A DNA stretch of 14,439 nt from the NCBI GenBank assembly GCA_903924005.1, contig CAIXZV010000107.1, forward strand, positions 1 to 14,439, given 5' to 3'. This document shows, piece by piece, positions 7,235 to 13,815 of this stretch. How positions within the stretch are numbered: position 1 is the first letter of the stretch; every line of letters begins with the position of its first letter. The translations under genes and the position numbers were made by a program. This stretch comes from an uncultured Chloroflexota bacterium (GTDB taxonomy: Bacteria > Chloroflexota > Limnocylindria > Limnocylindrales > CSP1-4). A model generated the notes under the pieces. The model did not search any database, had not been told where the DNA came from, and saw only the letters and a list, made by a program, of their open reading frames with translations.

Positions 7235-8335
7235 ATGCCCGCCTCTGCCAACCGCCGCCTCGTGATCCTTGCCGAGGGCAAGTTCAGCTACCACAACGGC
7301 AAGACCGCCATGGGCGTCATCCGGTTTGGCCGGGACACCGTGCTTGCGGTGATCGACTCCACGCAGGCGGGCGGCAACGTCAAGACCTGGCTTGGGGAGA
7401 AGCCGCGCTTTGACATCCCGATCGTTGCGAGCCTGGACGAGGCGCTTGCGCTGGAGCCGCGCGCCAACGCGCTGCTGATCGGCATCGCGCCTACCGGTGG
7501 CAGGCTGCCCGAGTCGTGGCGCGAGGTGATCCTCGCCGGGATCGCCGCGGGTCTGGACATCCAGTCAGGGCTCCACACGTTCCTCGGCGACGATCCAGAG
7601 TTTGCCGCGGCCGCGGCAACCGCCGGTGTCAAGATCGTTGACTACCGTCGGCCCCCGGAGCGCCATGAGACGGCCGTGGGTCGCCGCCACGCACCGGGCA
7701 AGCGCGTGATCCTCACCGTCGGCACGGATTGCGCCATCGGCAAGATGTCCGTGGCGCTCGAGCTGCGCCGCGCAGCGGTGGACGCTGGCAGGTCAACGGC
7801 CTTCGTCGCCACCGGTCAGACCGGCATGATGATCGAGGGCTCTGGTGTCGCTGTTGACCGCGTGATCTCGGACTTTGTCCAGGGCACGGTGGAGGAGATC
7901 GTCGCGGAGGGCGAGCGGCGCGGTGACTGGGTCCTTGTCGAGGGGCAGGGCTCGCTGGACCACCCCGCGTACAGCTGCGTCACGCTGGGCCTCATCCACG
8001 GCTCTACGCCCCACGCGATGGTCCTCGTCCACAAGCCTGGCCTCACCGCCCACGACTTTGACCACCTGCCCGAGCGCAGCTTCCCCCTTGCGCCGCTGGG
8101 CGACTTCATCCGTCTCCACGAGCAGGTTGCGAGCCTTGTGGCGCCGTCGCGCGTGGTGGCGGTGGCGCTCAACACATCGCTCATCGCGGACGAGGCGGAG
8201 GCGCGCCGAGTAATTGCGGCAATTGGGGCCGAAACGGGCCTGCCCTGTGCTGATCCAGTTCGCTTCGGCGGCGACGGCCTCTGGCGCGACATCGAGACGG
8301 CAGTGGACGCGCTGCCCTGGGTGACCCCGGCATGA
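7235..8335 (+). CDS. dgcN: DUF1611 / DgcN-type protein (probable D-glutamate N-acetyltransferase family)
   Basis: 366 aa. ATG at 7235 was chosen because GGAAGG (7225-7230) precedes it and because the upstream in-frame extension reads through the tRNA 3' end. The N-terminal domain has FSYHNGKTAMGVIRF, typical of DUF1611. The C-terminal domain has a P-loop-like GTDCAIGKM at residues 163-171, then ATGQTGMMIEGSG and VLVEGQGSLDHPAYS, all family hallmarks. DgcN has been reported to N-acetylate D-glutamate as the first step of D-Glu catabolism, with DgcA acting next. The gene overlaps the downstream epimerase start as ATGA (8332-8335), a pairing that matches the reported dgcN-dgcA cluster. The family assignment is firm; the exact reaction is inferred from those homologues. 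Confidence 0.85.
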   Translation: MPASANRRLVILAEGKFSYHNGKTAMGVIRFGRDTVLAVIDSTQAGGNVKTWLGEKPRFDIPIVASLDEALALEPRANALLIGIAPTGGRLPESWREVILAGIAAGLDIQSGLHTFLGDDPEFAAAAATAGVKIVDYRRPPERHETAVGRRHAPGKRVILTVGTDCAIGKMSVALELRRAAVDAGRSTAFVATGQTGMMIEGSGVAVDRVISDFVQGTVEEIVAEGERRGDWVLVEGQGSLDHPAYSCVTLGLIHGSTPHAMVLVHKPGLTAHDFDHLPERSFPLAPLGDFIRLHEQVASLVAPSRVVAVALNTSLIADEAEARRVIAAIGAETGLPCADPVRFGGDGLWRDIETAVDALPWVTPA

Positions 8336-9420
8336 CGTTCTCCATCCGCCACCAGACGCTCCAACTGCCGCTGCGCGACCCATTCTTCATCGCCCGCTCC
8401 TCGCATGGCGAGGGCCTTGTGGTGACCACGGTCGTTGCGGAGCTACGCGATGACGCCGACGGCGCCGCAGGGCCTGTCGGTCTTGGTGAGGGCTACCCAG
8501 ACAGCTACTACGGAGACACACCCGAGACGATGGCGGCGGTCTTCCCGCTGCTCCTCCAGGCAATCGAACCGGCGGCAGCAGGTCTTCGGGGCACCCTGGC
8601 AGAGGCGCAGGCGGCGCTCGAGTTGGCGGCCAACCTGATGGCTGCCGCGATCGCCCACCACGGTGGGGCCAAGTGCGCCATCGACGTTGCGCTTCACGAC
8701 CTTGTCGGCAAGCGGCTGGGGCTCTCGCTGCCCGATGTCCTTGGCCTCCACGGCGAGATCACGCCAACCGACTTCACGCTCGGCATCGACGAGCCGCACG
8801 TTGTGGCGGCAAGAGCAAAGCGCGCGGGTGACTTCCCGGCGCTCAAGATCAAGGTGGGCGGCGCCGCGGACATCGCCACGCTTGAGGCGGTCCGGGCCGT
8901 GTACGACGGGCCGATCCGGGTTGACGCCAACACCGGCTGGACGCCAGGGGGTGCGGTGGCGCTCCTGCCGGAGTTGGTGCGGCTTGGCGTGGTCCTTGTG
9001 GAGCAGCCGTTCCCGGCTCACCGTCTGGACTGGCTGCGAGACCTCCAGGCTGTCTCGCCGCTGCCGATCATCGCCGATGAGAGCGCCGTGACCATCGACG
9101 ACCTCGACGGGCTCGTGGGCGTCGTGGCCGGCGTCAACGTCAAGCTTGCCAAGGTGGGCGGCGTCGGCCCGGCGAAGCGCATGCTGGAGCGCGCGCGCGC
9201 CCTCGGGTTCCGCACGTTCCTTGGCTGTATGGAGGAGACCTCGATTGTGATTGCGGCGTCCGCCGCCGTGTCGCCGCTGGCCGAGTGGGCCGATCTCGAC
9301 GGCTGTCTGCTCCTCGCCGACGATCCGGTTGAAGGTCTTGCCATCGGTCCGGACAAGCGCTGGCAGCTCCCTGACGCGCCCGGTCTGGGGCTCCGGTTGA
9401 AGGCCGGACGCCTGCCCTGA
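8332..9420 (+). CDS. dgcA: Enolase-superfamily dipeptide epimerase / N-acetyl-D-glutamate racemase (DgcA-type)
   Basis: 362 aa of the MLE subgroup, with an N-terminal capping domain and a (beta/alpha)7-beta barrel. Catalytic Lys174 sits in the KIK motif (172-174) and a second Lys in NVKLAK (Lys271 or Lys274). Probable Mg2+ ligands are Asp198 (DANTGW), Glu224 (VEQPFP) and Asp249 (ADESA). GCMEETSI and the DLD motif at 321-323 follow; in L-Ala-D/L-Glu epimerases a DxD motif here binds the substrate ammonium group. The enzyme would invert the alpha-carbon of a Glu-containing substrate. Next to a DgcN-type gene, N-acetyl-D-glutamate is likely; a murein dipeptide such as L-Ala-D-Glu is the alternative. 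Its start overlaps the dgcN stop (ATGA). Confidence 0.9.
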   Translation: MTFSIRHQTLQLPLRDPFFIARSSHGEGLVVTTVVAELRDDADGAAGPVGLGEGYPDSYYGDTPETMAAVFPLLLQAIEPAAAGLRGTLAEAQAALELAANLMAAAIAHHGGAKCAIDVALHDLVGKRLGLSLPDVLGLHGEITPTDFTLGIDEPHVVAARAKRAGDFPALKIKVGGAADIATLEAVRAVYDGPIRVDANTGWTPGGAVALLPELVRLGVVLVEQPFPAHRLDWLRDLQAVSPLPIIADESAVTIDDLDGLVGVVAGVNVKLAKVGGVGPAKRMLERARALGFRTFLGCMEETSIVIAASAAVSPLAEWADLDGCLLLADDPVEGLAIGPDKRWQLPDAPGLGLRLKAGRLP

Positions 9421-9429
9421 CACGGTTCA

Positions 9430-9453
9430 CTGTGGAGCGCATCCACAGGTTTT
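9430..9453 (+). terminator. Probable intrinsic terminator of the dgcNA operon
   Basis: CTGTGGA at 9430-9436 pairs with TCCACAG at 9442-9448 around a 5-nt loop, followed by GTTTT. It begins 10 bp after the dgcA stop. The half-sites also resemble DnaA-box cores (TCCACA), so a protein-binding role is an alternative. Confidence 0.5.
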
Positions 9454-9470
9454 GACCGGGATGCGGCGGC

Positions 9471-9499
9471 TGTCCACCAACCCTCGGGGGCTGTGGACA
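9471..9499 (+). repeat. Second inverted repeat, TGTCCAC / GTGGACA
   Basis: TGTCCAC at 9471-9477 and GTGGACA at 9493-9499 are perfect inverted arms around 15 bp that contain a nested CCC/GGG pair. The right arm lies within TGTGGACAA (9492-9500), whose complement TTGTCCACA matches the DnaA-box form seen in GC-rich bacteria. It could be a second hairpin or a DNA-binding site. Confidence 0.45.
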
Positions 9500-9529
9500 A
9501 GTCGTGTGGGAACTTCGTGGAGAAGCCAC

Positions 9530-9558
9530 TTCCGCCGTTCGCCGCCGCTCCCTAGGAT
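9530..9558 (+). promoter_or_regulatory. Candidate promoter for the 115-aa gene
   Basis: TTCCGC at 9530-9535, a 17-bp spacer, and TAGGAT at 9553-9558. It resembles the tRNA promoter form TTGCGG-N18-TATCCT. The resulting leader would be about 130 nt. Confidence 0.35.
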
Positions 9559-9565
9559 GTCGCGA

Positions 9566-9620
9566 GTCGTCGCCTGACCGGAGTCGGGGAGGCTCCAAGC
9601 GGACGACCAACCATCCGACT
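9566..9620 (+). other. Possible structured 5' leader of the 115-aa gene
   Basis: GTCGTC (9566-9571) pairs with GACGAC (9602-9607), enclosing GGAG (9580-9583) with CTCC (9593-9596). AGTCGG (9582-9587) can instead pair with CCGACT (9615-9620), which excludes the inner helix. This could be an alternating leader RNA, but it matches no riboswitch class I know, and chance pairing is common in GC-rich DNA. Confidence 0.2.
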
Positions 9621-9697
9621 GACGAGGGTGTTCACGGCAGGAACCGCCGCGCCACCGCAAGCCGCCGCATGCCCAGAGCGAGAGGAGACCCGTATCG

Positions 9698-10045
9698 ATG
9701 CTGCCCGCCGGTTCCGTCGTGCCCGCAATGTCCGCCGCAGCCTTGGCTGCCTCACCCGTCGCGGAAGCGTTTGTCCGCTACTGCTACCAGCGCCGACGCG
9801 TCGGGTGGCCGGAGTTGTACGACGAGATGTGCCTCGTGGCCACGCGCGGCCTGTTCCGCGGCATGGGCCACGACGCCTTGGCAGATGTGGGCGTGGGGTT
9901 CAGCCTTTTTGAGACCCCCAGGCTTGCCCAGCTTGTGGCCCGGATCGTGGGCGAGGAGCAGGCAGCACGTCGAGCGGCACGGGCGGCAGCGGTGGACGGG
10001 ATGCGGGGCGACGGCGAAGCGGGCGGAGCGACGGCAGTCGCCTAG
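9698..10045 (+). CDS. Hypothetical protein, 115 aa
   Basis: Family not recognised. ATG at 9698 is preceded by AGGAG (9683-9687) at 10-nt spacing. The centre, about residues 20-85, has ordinary protein composition with several aromatic residues (FVRYCYQRRRVGWPELYDEM, later GMGHDAL and FSLFETPRLAQLV) and looks like a small helical cytoplasmic domain with no membrane helix or signal peptide. The last 30 residues are Ala/Arg/Gly-rich, encoded by DNA that recurs in abbreviated form at 10284-10327, so the tail may be repeat-derived. It stands alone between the dgcNA terminator and a repeat-rich interval. One reading frame and a good ribosome site argue that it is real; function is unknown. Confidence 0.6.
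   Translation: MLPAGSVVPAMSAAALAASPVAEAFVRYCYQRRRVGWPELYDEMCLVATRGLFRGMGHDALADVGVGFSLFETPRLAQLVARIVGEEQAARRAARAAAVDGMRGDGEAGGATAVA
9954..10037 (+). repeat. Source copy of a direct repeat inside the 3' end of the 115-aa gene
   Basis: 9954-9986 (33 bp) recurs at 10284-10316 with one mismatch, and AGCGACGGCAG at 10027-10037 recurs at 10317-10327. The second copy is therefore the same sequence with the 40 bp from 9987 to 10026 removed. Confidence 0.75.
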
Positions 10046-10081
10046 TTGGAGCTCCCGGGGCTTGCGTGACACCGGAGGGAG

Positions 10082-10262
10082 CCCCTCCCGGTGCGCGGCG
10101 CAACGCCCACCCGCCACAGGGGTGAACGGTTCCGTCCCGGAACGATCCACCCCTCCCGTGCGCGGCTTGTTGCGCGGCGGGGCGCTCCCACGTGACAAAC
10201 CGTGCGCCAGAGGGGTGAAACGGCGCAGCGCGGAACCGTTCACCCGCGGGACGGGTGAAACG
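10082..10262. repeat. Composite repeat element of short direct repeats
   Basis: CCCCTCCCG followed by TGCGCGGC occurs at 10082-10099 (with one extra G) and 10150-10166. GGGTGAAACG or GGGTGAACGG occurs three times, near 10120, 10213 and 10253. The pattern suggests two degenerate copies of a unit of about 70-95 bp plus a partial third. It resembles REP-like intergenic elements, but no element family is identified. Confidence 0.6.
10120..10245. repeat. 15-bp perfect inverted repeat
   Basis: Arms at 10120-10134 (GGGTGAACGGTTCCG) and 10231-10245 (its exact complement) are separated by 96 bp. Each arm contains a GAAC-N-GTTC-type mini palindrome. It could fold as a long hairpin, form a pair of binding sites, or be two copies of a repeat in opposite orientation. 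Confidence 0.75.
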
Positions 10263-10283
10263 TGCGCGCCCGCCCCGGGTCTC

Positions 10284-10327
10284 AGGAGCAGGCAGCGCGT
10301 CGAGCGGCACGGGCGGAGCGACGGCAG
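10284..10327 (+). repeat. Abbreviated copy of the 115-aa gene's 3' end
   Basis: 44 bp matching 9954-9986 plus 10027-10037 with one mismatch (A to G at 10296). It has no reading frame of its own. It suggests duplication and deletion in the intergenic region, or a dispersed repeat that also supplies the gene tail. Confidence 0.7.
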
Positions 10328-10363
10328 CACCCGAGTCGCATGGCCCACCCGCTTCGGGGGGGT

Positions 10364-10392
10364 GTGCGGGTCTTGCGGCAGGGGCGTAGCAT
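10364..10392 (+). promoter_or_regulatory. Candidate promoter for the hybrid kinase gene
   Basis: GTGCGG at 10364-10369, 17 bp, TAGCAT at 10387-10392, similar in form to the tRNA promoter. A perfect TTGACA at 10420-10425 is an alternative -35, but the matching -10 (TTTCTC, about 10442-10447) is poor. Confidence 0.3.
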
Positions 10393-10465
10393 CCGGGGGC
10401 GGCTTCCGCGGGTGATCCGTTGACACCTGCGCGCCCCGCGCTTTCTCGGGGGTCTGCGTCTAGGG

Positions 10466-13447
10466 ATGGGCGGCTCGGCGCCACATCGACGGCTGGTGGG
10501 CGGTTGGCCCGCGGCCTGGTTCGTCGTGCTGCTCATCGGGATTGCTGCAGCATTCCTGCGCCAGTTCACAACGGCTGCGGGAACCGGCATCCTCGCCACG
10601 GCGTGCGGCGTCACGGTCACCCTCCTGCTGCTTCGCGCGGGGCTGACAACCCACCGCGCCCAAGCACCAGCGTTTGCGGCCCTCGCGGTGTCGATCCTTC
10701 TGGGGACAGCGGGGATGACGCTGCGCGCAGGCGCCGGCGGCCCGGTCGCTGACGTCGCCCTGCTGGTTGCGGACATCGGCACAAATCTTGCCGGCGCGCT
10801 TGGTCTGCTGCTGTTCGCACGAGGTTTTGGGCGCGCCGATGCCGACGCCTGGCTTGACGCCGGATCGATCGGTCTGCTGGTCAGCCTGCTGATCTACGAC
10901 GCCTTCACGCGCAGTGCTGACATCACCGGCATTGAGGGTTTCGCCGACTTTGGCGTTGCCACACTGGACGCCATCCTCTTTGCCATCCTGCTGCGCTTTG
11001 TCGTCCGGTTTCTGCGGAACCCCGGGCTGCTGCTGCTGGCCTTCGTGCTTGGCGCGGCGATTGTGATTGACGCGGCCTACTCGGCGCATGGAGGACAGGC
11101 GTCCGTGCTGCCCGCAGCCGCATACGAGGGCGTATGGCTGCTTGCCTATACGGTGATCGGCGCCGGCACGCTGCACCCCGCGCTGCGCTCGCGCCCGCCG
11201 GCTCCTGTGCGAGAGGCGGACGGGCTGACGCACATCGTGCGGCGGGTGCTGGTGGCAGTGGCCATTCACACGGGCTCCGGGCTGATCGTGCTCACCGTGA
11301 TCGGCATCCATCTGGTCGCAGGGATTGCAGAGCCGCTGCCGGTCATGCTCCTGGGTCTCGTGGGTCTGCTCACTCTTGGCACGGCGCGGTCTGTTCGAGT
11401 GGTGCGCCGTCTGGAGTCAGACATCGCAGCGCGGCTGGCGGTGGAGGCGCAGCTGCGTATCAGCGAGCAGCGCTACCAGCGGCTCGCCGAAGTGGTGCCA
11501 GTGGGGATCCTGGAGATCGACGCGGCGGGCAAGCTGGTTGCGTCAAACCCTGCCTGGCTGGCGCTGACCGGTGAGGCGAGCGCCGACGCCCCCAACGCAA
11601 ACCTCATGCGCACCATCCACCCTGATGACGCTCGGCGTGTGCTGGCGACGTGGGCTGCGGCCGTGCGGGATCTGGCGCCGATTGACGAGGAGCATCGGAT
11701 CCGGCGCGATGACGGGTCCACCCGCTGGGTGCGGACGGCGGCGGCTCCGCTCCGTGACGCGAGCGGGCAGGGAACAGGCTGGGTCGCCGCGATCACCGAT
11801 GTCACGGACCTCATCGACGCTCGCACGATTGCGCTCGAACACGAGGCGATCGCAAACGGCATGCAGGATCAGTCGCCGGTGGGTATTGAGGTGTACGACG
11901 TGGAGGGGCGGACGCTGCGGCGCAACGACGCCCAGCGGCGCATCCGGACGCTTGCGGCCCTGCCCGACGTCCCGATCGCTGACGTTCGAGCGGATCCCCT
12001 CACAGCGGCCCTCGCGCAGGGAGCCGCCATCTCGCGCGCGCTCGGAGGCGAGGCCGATCCCGCCGAGCCAGAGTCGGTCTGCCTCACCCTCCAGGGCCAT
12101 GATGGGACCACAGGCGAGGTCTGGCTCCGCATCCGCTGGTTCCCGCTCAAGGGCGACGACGGGCGTGTGGCCGCGCTCATCTCGTTCACCGAGGACGTCA
12201 CGGCGAAAGTCCAGGCCGCCGCAGACCGTCAGGCAGCCGATGCCGCCGTGCGGGAGGCGGCGAAGCTCGAGGCGCTGGGCGTCCTTGCCGGCGGCATCGC
12301 GCACGACTTCAACAACATCCTCGTGGCGATCCTGGGCCACATCGGCTTCGCCCGCGAGGGGATTGCCGAGGAGTCAGCCCCGGCTGCGGACCTTGCTGCC
12401 GCGGAGCAGGCCGCGCATCGGGCTGCAGATCTCGCACGCCAGATGCTGGCCTACAGCGGCCACGGGACCATCCAGGTGGGCCCCATGTCGCTCAACGCCG
12501 CAGCCCGCGACATGGGAGACATGGTTGTCAGCAGCCTTGCACCTGGCGCCCGGGTGGTGTTCGACCTTCATGAGGATCTCCCGGCGGTCATCGCGGATGC
12601 CACACAAGTGCGCCAGATCGTGCTCAACCTGGTTGTGAACGCGTCGGAGGCGCTGGGAGGGCGCGCCGGGACCATCACGATCCGCACAGGGCTTGCGGTT
12701 GTTGGCCCGGATGATCCGGACCTCATTCCCGGTACCACCGTGGAGCCGGGAACCTACGCGATGCTGCAGGTTTCCGACACCGGTATGGGGATGGACGCCG
12801 CCACCCTGCGTCGGATCTTCGAGCCGTTCTTCTCCACCAAGAAGGCTGGCCGGGGTCTTGGTCTGGCTGCCACGCTGGGCATCGTGAAAGGCCATGACGG
12901 TGCCATCCGGGTTCGGTCGCAGCCGGGTCAGGGGACCTGTTTTGAAATCCTGCTTCGCCCCGATGGCGGGGTGGTGCCGCCTGACGCGCGCTCGCCGTTG
13001 GCGCCCCCTGATCGCCTGACGACAGCGTCAGTCCTGCTTGTGGACGATGAGGACAGCGTGCGACGTGTTGCGCGCAGGGTTTTGGAGCGCTCTGCCTACC
13101 GGGTGGTGGAGGCGTCCGATGGGCCGGATGCGATTGCACTGTTTGCGGGAGCGCCTCACCTCTATGAGGCCGTTGTGCTTGACCTCGCCCTGCCAACGAT
13201 GGGCGGCCGGGCCGTGCTTGCGGAGTTGCGTGCCCGTCGCGCGGAGATCCCGGTGGTGATCTGCTCTGGCTGGGCAGCCGACGACGTGGGCGACACCCTG
13301 CGCGCGTCGCCGCACACCGTGTTCCTGCAGAAGCCGTTTACGCCGCCGGAGCTGACAGGTGCGCTGGAGCAGGCGATCCGGGCAGCGGCGGCCAGCACCG
13401 TGTCGGGCGAGGTTGCGTGGGTGCCCGAGCTAACCGACCCGCGATAA
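10466..13447 (+). CDS. Membrane hybrid histidine kinase with PAS regions and C-terminal receiver
   Basis: 993 aa. About ten hydrophobic segments between residues 14 and 306 form a polytopic sensor region that I do not recognise. A short helical linker (310-335) leads to a PAS/PAC region at about 335-455 (ITDVTDLI end) and a more divergent PAS-like region at about 465-580. The kinase core has His613 in GGIAHDFNN, Asn725 in the N-box, DTGMGMD at 771-777, FEPFFSTKK near 786-794 and RGLGLA at 796-801. The receiver has acidic residues 860-863, phospho-acceptor Asp906 and Lys956. HDFNN with an attached receiver resembles CckA/NtrB-like hybrids. No HPt or partner regulator lies in the window. The ATG at 10466 has only AGGG directly before it, so GTG 10496 is possible. 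Signal unknown. Confidence 0.92.
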   Translation: MGGSAPHRRLVGGWPAAWFVVLLIGIAAAFLRQFTTAAGTGILATACGVTVTLLLLRAGLTTHRAQAPAFAALAVSILLGTAGMTLRAGAGGPVADVALLVADIGTNLAGALGLLLFARGFGRADADAWLDAGSIGLLVSLLIYDAFTRSADITGIEGFADFGVATLDAILFAILLRFVVRFLRNPGLLLLAFVLGAAIVIDAAYSAHGGQASVLPAAAYEGVWLLAYTVIGAGTLHPALRSRPPAPVREADGLTHIVRRVLVAVAIHTGSGLIVLTVIGIHLVAGIAEPLPVMLLGLVGLLTLGTARSVRVVRRLESDIAARLAVEAQLRISEQRYQRLAEVVPVGILEIDAAGKLVASNPAWLALTGEASADAPNANLMRTIHPDDARRVLATWAAAVRDLAPIDEEHRIRRDDGSTRWVRTAAAPLRDASGQGTGWVAAITDVTDLIDARTIALEHEAIANGMQDQSPVGIEVYDVEGRTLRRNDAQRRIRTLAALPDVPIADVRADPLTAALAQGAAISRALGGEADPAEPESVCLTLQGHDGTTGEVWLRIRWFPLKGDDGRVAALISFTEDVTAKVQAAADRQAADAAVREAAKLEALGVLAGGIAHDFNNILVAILGHIGFAREGIAEESAPAADLAAAEQAAHRAADLARQMLAYSGHGTIQVGPMSLNAAARDMGDMVVSSLAPGARVVFDLHEDLPAVIADATQVRQIVLNLVVNASEALGGRAGTITIRTGLAVVGPDDPDLIPGTTVEPGTYAMLQVSDTGMGMDAATLRRIFEPFFSTKKAGRGLGLAATLGIVKGHDGAIRVRSQPGQGTCFEILLRPDGGVVPPDARSPLAPPDRLTTASVLLVDDEDSVRRVARRVLERSAYRVVEASDGPDAIALFAGAPHLYEAVVLDLALPTMGGRAVLAELRARRAEIPVVICSGWAADDVGDTLRASPHTVFLQKPFTPPELTGALEQAIRAAAASTVSGEVAWVPELTDPR

Positions 13448-13457
13448 CCGACAGGTA

Positions 13458-13491
13458 GCCCGCCGCCTTAGGCGCGGATGCGCCGCCGGGC
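13458..13491. terminator. Hairpin between convergent genes, possible bidirectional terminator
   Basis: The outer arms GCCCG (13458-13462) and CGGGC (13487-13491) enclose a perfect inner stem GGCGC (13471-13475) with GCGCC (13480-13484) and loop GGAT. It begins 11 bp after the kinase stop and overlaps the end of the opposing 75-aa gene. There is no T-run on either strand. Confidence 0.3.
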
Positions 13492-13695
13492 CATCTCGCC
13501 CTCGATCTGCCGCTCAGCTTCGACATAGCGGTCGATCTGGTCCCGCAGCTGGTTTGCCTCAGGGGTGTAGAGGTGGACCTGCTGCTGGAGGATGTAGGAA
13601 AGACGCCTGCTGGTCATCCGGACGTGGTCCAGGTTCTTCATCAGCACAAGCGGATCCATCGACGCGAGGTCAGACGCGGGGTACATCTCGTTCAT
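13468..13695 (-). CDS. Hypothetical small protein, 75 aa
   Basis: Family not recognised. ATG at 13695 is chosen; an in-frame TTG at 13704 and a second ATG at 13686 are alternatives, and none has a strong ribosome site. The protein is hydrophilic and mostly helical, with a probable coiled coil from about residue 15 to the end (LVLMKNLDHVRMTSRRL, then LRDQIDRYVEAERQIEGEM) and a basic tail RRRIRA. The charge pattern, low Ala and Gly content and Met/Tyr/Gln usage are unlike the frame-shadow peptides around it, which argues that it is real. It converges on the kinase gene with a 20-bp gap and diverges from the lipoprotein gene. Confidence 0.6.
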   Translation of the reverse strand: MNEMYPASDLASMDPLVLMKNLDHVRMTSRRLSYILQQQVHLYTPEANQLRDQIDRYVEAERQIEGEMARRRIRA

Positions 13696-13815
13696 CGCCA
13701 GCAATGCTAGCCCAAGCGGGGCGGCCCTTGCGGGGCGTTTGGCGCGGCGGGCTGTTCCGGAGCGGCTGCCGCGGGTAACCTGCTTACTGTCGGGGTTCGG
13801 GCAGGAGGGTGGTTG

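Larger units (their letters stand above)
10046..10465. other. Repeat-rich non-coding interval
   Basis: No credible gene in 420 bp. Reading frames on both strands here are repetitive and lack ribosome sites. The interval contains direct repeats, a 15-bp inverted repeat, a truncated copy of the preceding gene's tail, and candidate promoter elements for the kinase gene near 10364-10425. Confidence 0.65.

Noticed and set aside
7043..7235. Integration site at tRNA-Glu
   Set aside because: I saw no second copy of the tRNA 3' end and no integrase gene, so there is no evidence of an integrated element.
6321..7265. 314-aa plus-strand frame running from the hydrolase gene through the tRNA
   Set aside because: It is out of frame with the hydrolase, crosses the tRNA-Glu and its terminator, and has repetitive Arg/Pro/Ser composition.
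8443..9423. 326-aa minus-strand frame opposite dgcA
   Set aside because: The plus strand encodes a full enolase-superfamily protein with catalytic residues; the antisense frame has no recognisable domain.
9421..9700. Chromosomal replication origin
   Set aside because: There is one exact DnaA-box-like site and a few degenerate ones, no AT-rich unwinding region and no dnaA, dnaN, rpmH or similar neighbours; a terminator explains the first inverted repeat better.
9752..10426. 224-aa minus-strand frame across the repeat interval
   Set aside because: Its sequence simply reflects the direct repeats, and it overlaps the better-supported 115-aa gene on the plus strand.
11571..12638. 355-aa plus-strand frame inside the kinase gene
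   Set aside because: A +1-type shadow full of Arg and Ser; the kinase frame carries PAS and HDFNN motifs through the same DNA.
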